DNA from: Anoplolepis gracilipes
Lineage: Eukaryota; Arthropoda; Insecta; Hymenoptera; Formicidae
Direction of reading: 5' to 3'
Length of the DNA stretch: 64,000 nucleotides
NCBI RefSeq assembly: GCF_047496725.1
Contig: NC_132970.1
Location: 21,416,001 to 21,480,000, forward strand
The notes under the pieces are model-generated. The model ran no database searches and was not told the DNA's origin. It was given only the letters and a program-made list of their open reading frames with translations. Position numbers and translations under genes: made by a program. Positions 1-12,720 of the stretch are shown piece by piece (the stretch's first letter is position 1; every line of letters starts with the position of its first letter).

Positions 1-2327
1 CGCGGGAGAGTTTCTCGTTTGTTTCGCGCCGGAACAAAGGAATCTCGGATGACAAATGCCAAGTGTGCACGCGGTCAACCGGATCTGTGCAAGCAAAGAA
101 CGTTGCGGGGATGGGGAAAGAGGATGGTTGGGAGTCCACCCTTTCGTACAAAGAGAACCGCTCGCGAAAAATAATACTCGCTCTAGCGTCGTCCCCGCCG
201 CTAGACCGTTCCGATTCCGCGAATTGCAGCTTTTTGCACGGCAAAGCGTAGCTGCTGCGAGACTTCGTATAGCGGCACATATCTAGCGGTTAATGAAGCT
301 GGCCACAGCACGCCCTCCACTCAGCCGCCTGGCGCGCTCCACTGTCGCTGATAAGTCTCGGTTAAAGTTGATTGCTTTTAGCGGCGGGTCGCGCAGCAAA
401 CAGATTTTACAACAACCATGTCTGCGGTGCGCTCTGTAATCTGCGCTTGACGGCTTGTGCAAGAAATGATGACTCGAATCGCGGCAAGATAGACGAGCTT
501 TTGTTGAAAGAGAACGACCGGTTTACCGCGACCCCCTTCTACTTGAGAACAATCGGTCCTTAAGAGTGAATCAGTTGCCGGTCTCTTGAGAGAGTTTAAT
601 GTAAAATCTAGAACAATATTTCGTATAAAATCTAGAATATAAGAATTGACATCGGAAAACGAGGAAGTAAGATAGTTGATTGGGAGATTAATTTCTACAA
701 AATTAGATAAGCTGTGATAACTAGATAAGCTATATGATGGTAACGAGGTGATCCTCTGAAAAGTTGGAACAATTTATCATTTCTAAAGAGAGAGATAAGG
801 TCACTCAAGAAGTTTCGCTGATGGAGCGTGTATGCCATTCTTAACTGTCAATGCATAGAAACAGTACGCTGAAGGGGTGAATAGCGCTAACCTGACTTAC
901 AGTCGGGTATTCGCCATTGACCAGCCAGAACAGTCGGGTGTTCCTGATATGTCTCCGTCCGAGGTTGATTACTTTCGGTATAGGGTCACGCTATACTACG
1001 AGCCGATTTCGAAAGAGCCTCGTTCTTGAACGACAAAGGAAGAACAGAGCTGACAAGATTTCAATGCGGCGAAAGATTCAACTTGGCAAACGATTTAATC
1101 GGATTGAGGCATCCCCTTCTGGGATAGTAAAATGACCTGGTTGTAATTCAATGAAAGCTCGTCTGCCATTGCGCACAGTGGTTTTTCCACTTTTATGCTG
1201 TTACTTTTATTCTATAATAACTCATTACATTATCATAATTGTCGAACTGGAGATGAGAATCCAAGTACGATAGTATATTAAAAATTAGACATTTATCAAT
1301 GTGCGAAAAAGTAATTATATATATATATATATATTTGTAAATAGAAAAACTTTTTATATCTAATAAACAATATTTTATTCGATTTCTTTAATTTGTCTAA
1401 AAGCTGCTTAATTTGATATTTTAATTAAAATTGATACGTTCATTACACCAGCATTGAGTGATAATTTCAAATTACGGGAGATCCATGCAATTGTATGCGT
1501 CCACGTAATATCCCTTTAACTTCTCGAAAGTGGGAGGAACGACTGGCATCAATTCTATGCAGTATTTACATTTCCTCTCACAGTATTGCTCTCGATACTT
1601 ATGTCACCTTGAAATTGCGGTCTGGAACCGGGCACTGTTTCAAGAGTGCTCGCCGTGCATGCGGCTTGGAACTGCTGCGATTTGGAACACGCGGCAGCGG
1701 ACGTAACGACAATATTTTGGTACGATCCAATCTTCTCGAGCATGCTGTAGCGATCAGGTGGATGGAAAATATCACGGTTGTATGGAGCGAGGTAGTCTAC
1801 TTCCGCTTTGGCTCTCTTGTACGTTTGCGCGTAGATGGAATGGCAAATACAAAAAAAAAACAAAAAAAAAAAAAAAGACAAAAGGGAAGCAATGGAAGAG
1901 GAAAAATTATTAGTCATTTAGAGAAGTGCATAGAAGGGTCAGTAAATGTTTATATATGTGCGAGTATATCAGTAATTGTGAAATGTATTTAAATCAATAC
2001 ATATGTGACGTAAAAGTGTATATGTTAATATTTTTAATAGACATTAAGAATTTACGTTCAAGTTTTTACTCTCTGTATACAATAAATCAATCATTTGCAT
2101 ATCATACAATATAAGATATAAATATTATAATCTGTTAATATTGAAACCATTTCTATTGGTTACATTATGTATTATTTCAATTTGTATTTTCTTATAATTG
2201 TTATTAAATTATTTTATTTAAATTTGTAAATATATAGTGATATGATGTAATTTTGTAAATTTTTAAATTCAAGATTTTTCGCAAAATAGCGTTATAAGCG
2301 TGTTACATATATTTATGTAATTAATCT
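1..2327. other. Non-coding region: GC-moderate left edge passing into AT-rich DNA
   Basis: The first ~560 bases are GC-moderate with CpG. The rest becomes AT-rich and carries a (TA)n run at about 1315-1334 and an A-rich tract near 1850-1876. A 165-aa frame at 1495-1992 is the longest in the window. It has no domain I recognise, its C-terminal half is a lysine-rich stretch encoded by the poly-A tract, and it overlaps a 120-aa frame on the opposite strand. I read it as chance. No RNA gene was seen. Confidence 0.6.
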
Positions 2328-2356
2328 AATTAAAAATTAGAAATTAGTCAAATCTA

Positions 2357-2410
<54 letters not shown>

Positions 2411-2562
2411 ATATTATATATATATATATATATACATTATTATAATTTCTAATTTTTAATTATTTATATTTGTGTAAATAATATTTTTATAATAACAATA
2501 ATAATAATAATAATTATTATTATTATTATAATTATAAAATATTATTTACACAAATATGAATA
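2328..2562. repeat. Nested AT-rich fold-back (two stacked inverted repeats)
   Basis: Two inverted repeats sit side by side. In the first, a 20-base arm at 2328-2347 matches its reverse complement at about 2442-2461, and the loop is almost entirely (TA)n. In the second, an arm of about 27 bases at 2464-2490 containing TTTGTGTAAATAATATTTT pairs with about 2531-2557, with a one-base indel. Its loop is itself palindromic, made of ATA repeats followed by ATT repeats. The pairing is read directly from the sequence. Whether this is a MITE or slippage-grown simple sequence is not resolved. Confidence 0.7.
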
Positions 2563-5100
2563 ATATTTATCAGAAAAAATAAAAAAGATAGAAAAGAAGA
2601 TATTAAAGGCGAAAAGGAAGTACGGGGAGTCCAATTTAAGTACTAACATCTGGTGCAATGGCGGTTTTCCGTTTTACGGTGATTCCAGCCGCTTCTTGTG
2701 TTCGAAAGTCCAGGTTCAGTTGGCACTTGCCCGGTAAATTCCCTGGGAAAAGTTTGGGGAAAATACGATTCCGTTCACGTTTTACTCACACTCTACGAGT
2801 TTCTCATGAAATCCCCTTCCTCTCATTCGGCGTCGTACGTTTCATCGATACTTCATTATGATCACCGCCACGACATAATATCCGAAACGTGTTGCCCTGT
2901 ACGAAGAATGCTTTTCTTTCTAACTTTCTCTTCTTTTGTCATAACTGCGTCTTGCCAAGGACGCCAAGAAGTCAATAATTTACGTTCAGCTCGGCAATAA
3001 GTACCAAAATTCAAGATTTCTTTTTGAAAAAGTTATCATTGCTATAAAATGCATGTATATCATTTATCAATTTTATTCAAATTTAATGGCAGACTCTTTG
3101 AAAATTTTATAATTAATTTTTCTTCAGCAAAATAATTTTCTTATACAAAATTAATTGTAGAGATTCTAAGATTCAATTTATGAAAAACATTTTCATTTTT
3201 CCTTAATTATCAAATGCATTAATGCTTTTTATATTTTTATTGAGATCAATTCTAAACTAACAAAAATGTGACTTTTTTGGTATATATTCTATATTTTCAA
3301 TATATACAATACACACAATTTATTAATTAAATTAGCGATTATATAAAATTTAATCTTGATTATTTTATGGAATAATTGAAATAGAGATAAAATGATACTT
3401 CTGCAAAGGATGACTATTTTTTTATCTTATATTGAGTGCACGAAATTGCGACCTTCAATCCAATATCCTATTGGATATTAAAGAATAACATTTGAGGCCA
3501 ATATATTTCGATTTGCATTGATATCACTAACGATTCTCGATTCATCGCAAAATGAATTGCACAAGAATAACGTTTAAAATTCTTAATTATTCTTTAAAGT
3601 GTCAACATTTATTATAGATTTAGAAATATAACTTAAAAATTATATGTTAAAAACTCTATAATTTCTTTTTTTATTTTAAATATATCAAAATAGAATCTTT
3701 GTAAAATATTTTATTTGCATTATGTAATACAATAATATGAAATTAGTCCTACTGGAGAAAAATAAATAATATTTTACAAGTAATAAATTCAATATTTTAT
3801 AAACTCACTTCACGATTGATGCCTTTTTGAGCTTCTGTCATTCTCTTCATTTTTTGATATTACATTATAGTACTTGCTTGTGACACTCATTCATAAAAAT
3901 ATGGTTAATTATAATTATATGCACACTAATTAGAAAAATATTACAATCGCGCATTTTGCATGTTACTTCTGTTAACAGTACGCGCGATGCGTGCTGTCAC
4001 GTGAAATCACGTAACGAAAATTAATTTCGAAAGATAATGTGGCGACGTATGAGATGTAATCGTTTTCATTATTACCATTAAATATTATTAGTTTAATCTA
4101 CGAGTCATTCATTTGAACGATTAATCCTGCAACAAACGATTCTTAAGAGTATCATGACAACTCTATTTGTTGAAATACATACATAGATATTTTATAGATA
4201 TTATGATTTTTAATTTTAAAGTAAGAATTGAAATGTCCGCGATATAGGATTGAAATTATAAGTTACTATTTTATTTCAATATTTAGAATGATAATTATTT
4301 TTCAATTAAAAACAGTACATGAATCATAAGATAGAATGATTCAAATAATGAGAAAAATAGAGCCGTGATATATTAATCGTTTATTAATAATTAATCTGAA
4401 ATATAAGATGTATAGAATACATAAATTTATTTTGTAATGCATTACAATATTCAAACTATCACATTTAGCTATCATAAGGTGTTTGGTATTTTGTTTTCAC
4501 GACGTGTAGAGCGCATATTTACAATGTGGTTTTAATCTTGTCATTCGCATGGCGAGAGTCAAGCACAAAGACTATGGCATAAAGTGCCCTGCGTATTATC
4601 GTGATTGCATCTTGAGCTACTATCGGAACGTGTACTAACTGTGATCATTTTTTACAGATTAAAGATTATCAAGTCGTGTGATTAATGAACTGCCTAGATT
4701 AACGTCTCGAAACGATGTTTATTATTAAAGAAGGTATTTCGTGCGTATTTTTCAAATGGTGATTGAAGCGACAGGGGATAGAAATTAAAAATTGCTGTTT
4801 TATTGGGAGTGACACATACATTATTTAATTGCAGTGAATTTAACCATGTAATTTTTGGATGCTGAACGAATCGTAACTTTGCGATTGTAGCTTTCACAGT
4901 GTTCTCTTGTCGTGTATATGTATACATAATAGAATGCGTGTTGCGTGCGATTAACGAGAGTGCAGTGCAAAGTGTCACGCGATCGTAATCAACCATGCTG
5001 TCACGAGTGAATGTTACGAGAGTGTCATGAAACAAAAGGATAAAAAAAGAGTAGGAGGTCCGGGGAGACATTAAGCGATGACGGCGCAATCGTATGATAA
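2563..5100. other. Non-coding, mostly AT-rich, with two GC-moderate patches
   Basis: GC-moderate patches lie at about 2620-3000 and 4490-5090 with AT-rich DNA between them. A small hairpin, AATATCC-TATT-GGATATT, lies near 3460-3477. Open frames here (for example a 131-aa minus frame at 4694-5089) lack recognisable domains and look like chance frames in less stop-rich sequence. Confidence 0.55.
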
Positions 5101-7238
5101 GCGATTTTTAATTTGTTATTTATGTTACTTTTGAATTTAATTATTTCTTTATTTTTTTTATATAATAGTAATCTGTTTTATATCATTGTCTAATAAAATG
5201 GCACATAAAAATATATTTTTTTAAAAATACATCTTATTTTTTTTAAATACTTATATATTTAAAATATTTATAAAGTAACATATTTATAATACTTTATATA
5301 TAAATAAATAAATAAATTATATAATACTATATATGTATAATTCAAATATGCTTATTTATAATTATTTAAACACGCACATATATAATCGGTATATATATAT
5401 ATATATATAATTTTTTTAGAATAATCCAATTTTTTAATTAAATGTTTTTATTTACTTAAAAATAAATAAAAAATTTGCCTGCAATAATTACAATTTTAAA
5501 ATATTTTTAAAACTGTTTTATATATGATTTAAATGTTTATATGTTACATATCAACATTTTACGTATTACAACTCCATGGTTGCGTACCTCATTCTAAATT
5601 ATTTTTATTTAAGTTTTGAAAAAAAGTTTGATTTACAAGATTTGTGAATATTAGATTGTATATATGCGAATAAAAAAGGATATAATAGATAGTATTGTAT
5701 AATAAATATCTATATATAAAATTATACAAAAAATAATAAAAATATAGATATAAATGTACATTTTATAATATTTTTTCTTTTTTAGTAAGAATTATTTTGT
5801 TTCACATGAAATGCGAGAAAAACTATTACAAATTTTTAAACGGGCATTTAAGTATTTCTTTCTAAATGGAATTTTTCAGAGTCCTGTTATTTTGTTGTTT
5901 AGCGCAGATAGTATTTTTATCATTTTATCCGTACAGTTACTTGTTAGATACAATAGTTTTACACTGGTCTATATCAGCAAATTTTTAATGATTTTTTATC
6001 TAGAACGTTTTAAATTTAAATACCAATGTGATTATATATTTATATAGATATTTATTTGAAAGAATTTTTAAAAACAATTCTATGCAAAAGGAGTTAATAC
6101 ATGTTAATACGTCGATTAATAAATAAACAATATAATGTGTAGAATCTCACATAATATCATTCTAAAACAGAACAAAGTAAAGTTTTAATCTGACATGTCC
6201 CAAGTTGCACGAAATTGCATAATACAGCCGTTTGCAGGAAGTTACACAGTCATATATGAAACTACATTGTATTATGTGTTTTATGTTGATCGTAATACAT
6301 TGTACGTTAGTATGTAGCAAGTGTTGAATTATGTAATATGTAATATAATTGAGATATTTCCAGATTAGGTTATGTCATAAAGTAAGAGTATTTAAATGAC
6401 ATATGCATATGTGTGTATATATCGTTTTGAAATACGAAAGCCTTAATATGTTTTTTTATAATTGATATTAATTCTCTATAATTATCAGTTTTCTATAATT
6501 AGTTTTCTCATTGGTTTTCGATAATTAATATTTCCATAGTATTATATTGCAATTTGTTAGCTAACATTAAAATTTATCAATGTTACTTCTAATTATAAAG
6601 TATTATTTCAAACAACATACACATGCAATAATTTGAAAATGCAATATATTATAGGTATAGTGTAAATATATTAAATGTATTTTTATTATAGTATCATCGT
6701 TTCTTTCATTTTTAGATTTTTTTAAATTTGAAATCAATCTGTTTTTACAAAAAATTTGATTTGATTGAGTTTTATTTCTTTACATAATTCCATAATATTC
6801 AATAACTAACGTTAAATACGTCTAATATAATATAATGTGTAATATAAAAATAATATGTATGGTCTAATATAAAATAATATAGGGCAATAAAATTGCAGCC
6901 ATTTTTATTGGCATTTTTTGATACTTTGCAAACTGTATCAAGAATTTATAGTTATTCAATGAGGAGAGGTCAATATGCACGCAGTGATCGAGACCACGAT
7001 TTCCGATTGTGACGCAGTAATTATTCAGAGTCGACTAATATTTCCAGGCATATCGTATCGTGTTGCATGAGTATGTGTAACCGGGTGCTACGCCGCGAAC
7101 GGCACGTCGTATCGCGCGACAGCTGCTCTGATAAATTGTTGAAAACGATTTGATTAACTTCTCGCTTATACGTCACGCGTGTCGATCGATGTCTGGCGGT
7201 TACGCGGTTTACACATGTCCTTATCTAACTGTATACAT
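5101..7238. other. AT-rich non-coding DNA with a short GC-moderate patch at the right end
   Basis: The stretch is dominated by A/T runs and short (TA)n blocks, such as that at about 5388-5409. It becomes CpG-containing at about 6960-7220. I see no gene, RNA gene or mobile-element signature. Confidence 0.55.
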
Positions 7239-7243
7239 ACTCA

Positions 7244-7316
<73 letters not shown>

Positions 7317-7321
7317 TGAGT
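7239..7321. repeat. 83-bp palindrome with (TA)n arms
   Basis: The unique ends ACTCACACTATA (7239-7250) and TATAGTGTGAGT (7310-7321) are exact reverse complements. Everything between them is (TA)n with one break in the centre, so the whole segment is a near-perfect hairpin or cruciform. A second, shorter (TA)n followed by (GT)n lies just right at about 7344-7386. Because the non-TA ends also pair, the palindrome cannot be explained by the microsatellite alone. Confidence 0.75.
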
Positions 7322-7389
7322 ACTATACTACTATATTACTATTATATATATATATATATATATATATGTTTGTGTGTGTGTGTGTATAA

Positions 7390-8340
7390 CACGTGTACAC
7401 TCATGAATATGATCGGTCGATTTATGGTACTTACATCCACGCGAGTATAATCAGGCTGTTATATACGGCGTCTACGTCACACTTTTATTTCATTGTTCAA
7501 GAGGCAATTTCATTTTTCATTCTTAAATCCACGCCGGGAATAGCAACTTGGTCATCACATCAATTGCGGAGATTTGTGATTGAAAACTTGGAGCGCTCGT
7601 AGAAGAAAAATTTAAAATTTGTTAATATTCTTTTTAAACAGAACTGCAGAAATAATTATAAAAGTCTTAGGAATAAAATGACAAAAGAGTAAAACTAATT
7701 GCAAATTGGCTGATTTAAAATTAGCTTGTTATATATTTTTATTTTACATATTAAAGTAATGATCTCAATCTAGATATATTCAATTATTCAAAGATGGTGT
7801 ATATCAAATTTTTTTAAAGAAATAATCAAGTTTTCTCTTTTATATCGCGTCGTATCTTTTAAAAAAAATTCCATGCATTAAAAATGAAAGTAAGGGCAAA
7901 GGTTTTATTACGACAAAGTTTACATTATATGTAGGTACTTCGACAAAGTTTATATTATATTATATGAGAATATTATGTACATTAAAAAATAGTGTCAAAT
8001 AAAAAAATATCTATCTCGTGTAATATGCATATTGTGAGCCTTTTAAGTATTGTTAATGGTGCTTTGCAAATGTATATTTTGCATAAGTATATATATTTGT
8101 GTGTTGAGCAAAATTGTCATATAATTATCATGTATATTTACACAGCAAAAGTTAATTTATTATTTTATATAAAAAATTATTATATATATGAATTACAATG
8201 TTTGAGATAATATAATTATAATATTTTTTGCAAAATTTTACAACACAATCTATAGTTAAATTATTGTCAGTAATTAAATATTTTTAATTATATATTATAA
8301 TTTCAAGTCTAATGATATTTTAATTTCAAATTAATTATAA
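7390..8340. other. Non-coding DNA with a short tandem duplication
   Basis: A GC-moderate stretch at 7390-7600 is followed by AT-rich DNA. Near 7910-7965 the motif CGACAAAGTTTA, followed by ATTATAT-like sequence, occurs twice about 29 bases apart, a small tandem duplication. No gene is evident. Confidence 0.5.
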
Positions 8341-8363
8341 TTTCAAATTTTGATAACACTTTA

Positions 8364-8396
8364 TTGAAGAAGGCTCGAAATGGAAGGGTCCGAAAC
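8364..8396 (+). ncRNA. Degenerate hammerhead-ribozyme-like core (tentative)
   Basis: The order TTGAAGA (8364-8370), a possible stem GGCTC/GGGTC with the loop between, then CGAAAC (8391-8396) resembles the hammerhead core CUGANGA - stem II - GAAA. The first core base is T instead of C, stem II has two G-U pairs plus an A-C mismatch at its base, and I could not identify the cleavage site or stems I and III. Hammerhead motifs of this kind are known in Penelope-like retroelements. This is probably a decayed copy if it is one at all. Confidence 0.2.
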
Positions 8397-8399
8397 ATA

Positions 8400-10020
8400 T
8401 AGAATGAAAATTTTTATTTAATTAATGATTGTTGAAATTATTTCACACGTTATATTATATATCCGCGTATATCGGCTTTTTAGTGCCTATTTCTACTAAT
8501 TTTATTATTTTGTAAGTTGGAGCTTTTTACCTTATTGTTAAATATTTTTAATATGAATTTTTCACATTGCAGTTACAATGTTAGTGTAATTTCTCTAATT
8601 ATAGTGTTGAGAGCTTACAACTTATTATACACACGTAACGTCAACCGCATAATAAACATCATATTCTCTCGTTTAATGCACGAGAACAAATTTGCATTCA
8701 CGATGCTACAAAGTATCGGTCCACGTTGATCCCTCAATGTCGAAAACAAAAGCGAACGAATAATTCAACTCCGGCTCAACGTGCGTGACACACGTCACTG
8801 ACCGGCATTACGAATTCCGCGTATTCCGCCTATATTCCGGATGCGTTCCATTTATGAATACATAACGAATTCTCGAGAAAACTGAATTGGACGTGTGAAA
8901 GCCTTTCCTCGCGTAAAGGAGGAAAGGAACGGTTTTCTCTCTCGTCGAGGCGCACGGTATTAGTAAATGCTTGTCAACCGTCGCTCCGCCATCGTTCTTC
9001 TCGCTCTTGGCGCGCGCCATTGCGGTTTTGTCATTAGCGCAATTGCGGAGTTCACCCTTTGCGTTGTCCCGACAAATATTGCGGAAGCTCGTGAAATCCC
9101 CGGAGCAAGTTCTAGTTCAACCATGTTTTCTGAAAAAAAAAAACCTGATGTGCCGACAATACGATATTTTAGCGGACAGTTTATCCCAATTTGCACGTCG
9201 CAGTGTTGACTATTTCATATAATTCGAAATGTTATTGTAATATAAACCTCGTTTAGTAATGCACGATCGTGACAAAGATTATTGCACACTTGCCGTAATT
9301 TAAAAATAATTGAAATTAGTAATTTGATAAAAATGTAGCCTTTTTTAATTTGGCTCTTCGTGGCCTCCCGTGATTTCCAATAACAATTCTATGTGCAGAG
9401 AAAAATAATTAACATTATTATGGTTATATGTATGTGATATAAATGGTTATTTCCATATTTTATACTCCTGCTGTGATCGTGTGTCGTCGTTCGGTGAATA
9501 ACGTCATAGTTTCGTCAAAGATGTATTTGAACCAATATCAGGCTGGCACTAATTGAAATTCCTCGACAAAATTGTTGAAAGCTATGACCACATCAGAGAG
9601 AGTGAGATGCAATTTTGCCACGTTTCCTAGTTAAAAGGATCCTGCTATACAGAGATGTTGCTGTGTCGTTGCGTAACCGTCATTATTAATAAAATAAAGA
9701 TATATTAATAAAAGTAATAAAATTATCGAAATGTTGATATTATACAAAAAAGTGTGAACTTTATTTAGTCTTTCCTTTCTTTCAATTTCATTATCGTGCA
9801 AGTCGCTTTGAGATTTAATATTGCAGATTAAATCTTATTATTCTTTCATTATGCTCTTTAAAATTCTTATAGTAAAATCTAAAACTTGCCATAATATTGA
9901 TATATTTATATATTTGTAAGAAATATAATTTCTAAATTAGTTTTACTTTTTATCTTAAACGATTATTGCAGTTAATTAGAACATTATCATTTCTCCCTGT
10001 TTTTCCCGGTTTTTTCTACT
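8400..10020. other. Non-coding DNA with a GC-moderate patch at 8720-9210
   Basis: The 8720-9210 patch holds overlapping open frames of 70-83 aa on both strands. That is expected when stop codons are scarce, and it argues against any one of them being real. The flanks are AT-rich. No domain, RNA gene or repeat unit stands out. Confidence 0.5.
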
Positions 10021-10820
10021 TTATGAGTTTTACCGACGTCCAATATACAACCTGCGGCAGTATAATCTCGCGTGCATAATTACTCGCGTTCTTCGCGTCG
10101 AATAGCGCGGCCGGTATATCTTGCGCCAGGTCGCTTTAATCGCACATATTTTTATGAGTTTTGCTTTGGTGTCCCGCGAGAGAAGAGCGAGGATTTTTCA
10201 CGTCACGCTAGAATCCGGTCGGGGACTGGAGTCGCGAGATCGCTGGCCAGCGGGGTGATCATCGAGGGGAAAACACGCGCGCGGAGAGAAAGGGACGGGG
10301 AAAAAGGAGGGAAGGAAAGAAAAAAAAAGCGTTTGTGAATACGAGCAGAAAGTGATATAAAATATATCCGTATTTTTTCAAGGGATTTCCGCTGCCACTG
10401 CGGCCGCCGCCGCCGCCGCCGTCGCCGCCACGCTCGGTCCGAATCCTGGATTTCGTTTTGATGAGTTTTCCCATTCCGCCTACTTCTCCATTTTAACCCT
10501 CCCTGAAAACCCACAGTTCAATCGCAGCCATTGAATACCAATGTAAACGCTTTCGGTTTCTAGATTTTTTACTCCTGCATTTTGCCCTTCTTCGCGTCCC
10601 TCGGGACAGACTTTCATGGACGCTTCTTTCCAAGCTCTCCTTGAGAGAGGGGCGGAGAAGGCGCGGTGTGGCTTTTTCGAGGGTGCTTCTTCGATCGCGG
10701 AGGAAATTGAGATATTTGTCTCGTACGTTTTCACAGTGGCCCTTTTGAGCGCATAAATAGGCAGAAGCTGGTTGCATTTTAAAGAAAGAAATTTTTGCTC
10801 ATATGCCAGTTGCAAATACA
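10021..10820. promoter_or_regulatory. CpG-rich island
   Basis: A sharp rise in GC and CpG stands out from AT-rich flanks. It includes a GCC/GCCGCC repeat at about 10400-10430 and a purine-rich stretch at about 10263-10330. All open frames here overlap others on both strands and are lysine/arginine- or glycine-rich products of the simple repeats. It could be a promoter, an enhancer or an unrelated compositional patch. No TATA box or splice signal was strong enough to orient it. Confidence 0.3.
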
Positions 10821-12720
10821 TCCTTAAAAATGTGTGAAATATATATAACTTTATATATATATATATAAAAGAATCTGAAGTCTAGCTGTTTGTTCTCTCT
10901 ATAAACTCCTAAACTCTTTACTCTTAAATTGATCTGGATCAAATTTTGAATAGTTACTTTCTGGAACCCTGCGGAAAATATAGGCTACCATAAAAAATTT
11001 GGACGCTCTACTCCCTTATTTGAGCCTCTTGACATTTTGTGATAGGTAATTTTAGAAAATGTATGCTTTTCCTGTGATCAACTATATGTTTGCTCTAAAG
11101 CAAACACGCTAAAATATTTATAGATTTTCGTCCCGGAGGAAAAAAATATTGTGCATCGCAAAGAATAATAAATTAGCCATGTTGCAATAATACATGTATA
11201 TATATATTATAGCAAAATAAAGTGAGACATTAAATGAATTTGCAAATTACATTACTATGAATTAATTTCAAGATTGTCCGAAATTATTGTTTAATTTTCA
11301 CATTTTCACAAATGTTGATGAAATATAAAAAGTCCGGGCAATACCGAGTTTAAATTAGTTATTTATAAATTTTTTAATCTAAGAAAAAATAAAAAAGAGA
11401 AAAATGTTTTATATTAGCATAAAGAGAGCTATGCTATAAAGAGAGTTACATAATCAACTAGTTGCATCAAGTCAGTGATGTGTTAATATTTTAATTTTTT
11501 AATAAACCTCGATAAAAATTCAATTTTATAACATTACTATTATTATAATAAAAAGTTATAATTGTGCAATATCGCCAGAAAATCGCTATTCAAGGTTGGC
11601 ATATAACGTTCAAATAATTTAAAAGAGTATGCGTATTCAAATAATTTACATTAAAAGAATATACATATTGAAATAATTCAAAAGAAGCTAATAATGCGTT
11701 TGTATAATAAATATCTGTAGTAAATAAAAGGCTTCTGAAAAATAAATCTCGTAGCGACGATGCAGTGAATACAGGTGGATTTTTCAAACTCTATCGCTGC
11801 TTGAATAGCAAGTTCTGTCACATGTGTAGAACAACATGCGTAATAATATTGAAGCAAAATTTCCTTCATTCGTCGTGTAAAGAGGCGACTACTGATTTAA
11901 TTACCGGCAGTAACACAACGAGAAAGAGCCGGGGTTCAAGGCTACTCGAATCACATTGTTGGCAGATTCATTTGGCTTGAGAGGATTTTATATCGCTCTA
12001 TGGTTAGAGAGATAGAGAGAGAGGGGGGGAAGCGTTGCGCGGAAACGTTTCTACGAAAGAATTACTGAGAGCCGACATTAATATGTAGCAGTGGAAAGCG
12101 CGGGAGTGACGACTTTTAATGAAAACGCGAGAGACATACGTGCCGCCGCGTAACGGATGCAACCGAGAGATAAAAAATGATGAAAACCGGGGGAGAAGAA
12201 AGAAATCCAAACGTTGCGTAATGTGTGTTACACGATGGGATGCGATGTTGCTCCCATTCAAAAGCGATTCCTTTATTTTCCGTGAAAGTTTAATTATTAT
12301 GGACGTAATTATTATCATGCAAAGGTATTTCCATTTTCTCATTTCTTAAAACTTTTTACGATAAAATGTATCGTGCTGTTCTATTTTTAATCGCGCGTTC
12401 ATTTTGATAAAAAAATTTTACTCCTTGAGAACAATTGTTAAGCTTTATTTTCTGAAAATTAATATTGAAAAAAAAAAATATACATATATATATATATGTG
12501 TGTGTGTATATTACATTATTCTCTCTTTCTCTCTTCACATTTTATAATTATTATTCGCGTTTAAGGCGCAGTTTTAGTTTCACCTTTAGAGTCGGGTATT
12601 GTTAGCAACAGACAATAGGAATACTTTTGATGTTTCAATATCTCTCGTTCACGAAAAGGAAAATAATAAATATCCAACCAGCGTCAACGGGTATAGGATA
12701 TAAAATAGGATATGAATATA
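10821..12720. other. Non-coding: AT-rich DNA around a GC-moderate patch
   Basis: AT-rich at 10820-11750 with a (TA)n block at about 10850-10867. GC-moderate at 11750-12350, including a GA-rich tract ending in a G-run at about 12007-12030. AT-rich again to 12720. The 112-aa minus frame at 12004-12342 lies over the GA tract and has no recognisable domain. Confidence 0.5.

Noticed and set aside
1495..1992. Longest open frame, 165 aa, + strand
   Set aside because: Its C-terminal part is a poly-lysine stretch from a poly-A tract, it overlaps a 120-aa frame on the other strand, and no domain is recognisable.
8808..9222. Several overlapping 70-83 aa frames on both strands
   Set aside because: Mutually overlapping frames on both strands of a GC-moderate patch point to a shortage of stop codons, not to a gene.
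11930..11965. GGTTCAAGGCTACTCGAATC, resembling a tRNA T-arm
   Set aside because: No matching acceptor stem, D-arm or anticodon arm could be placed upstream.
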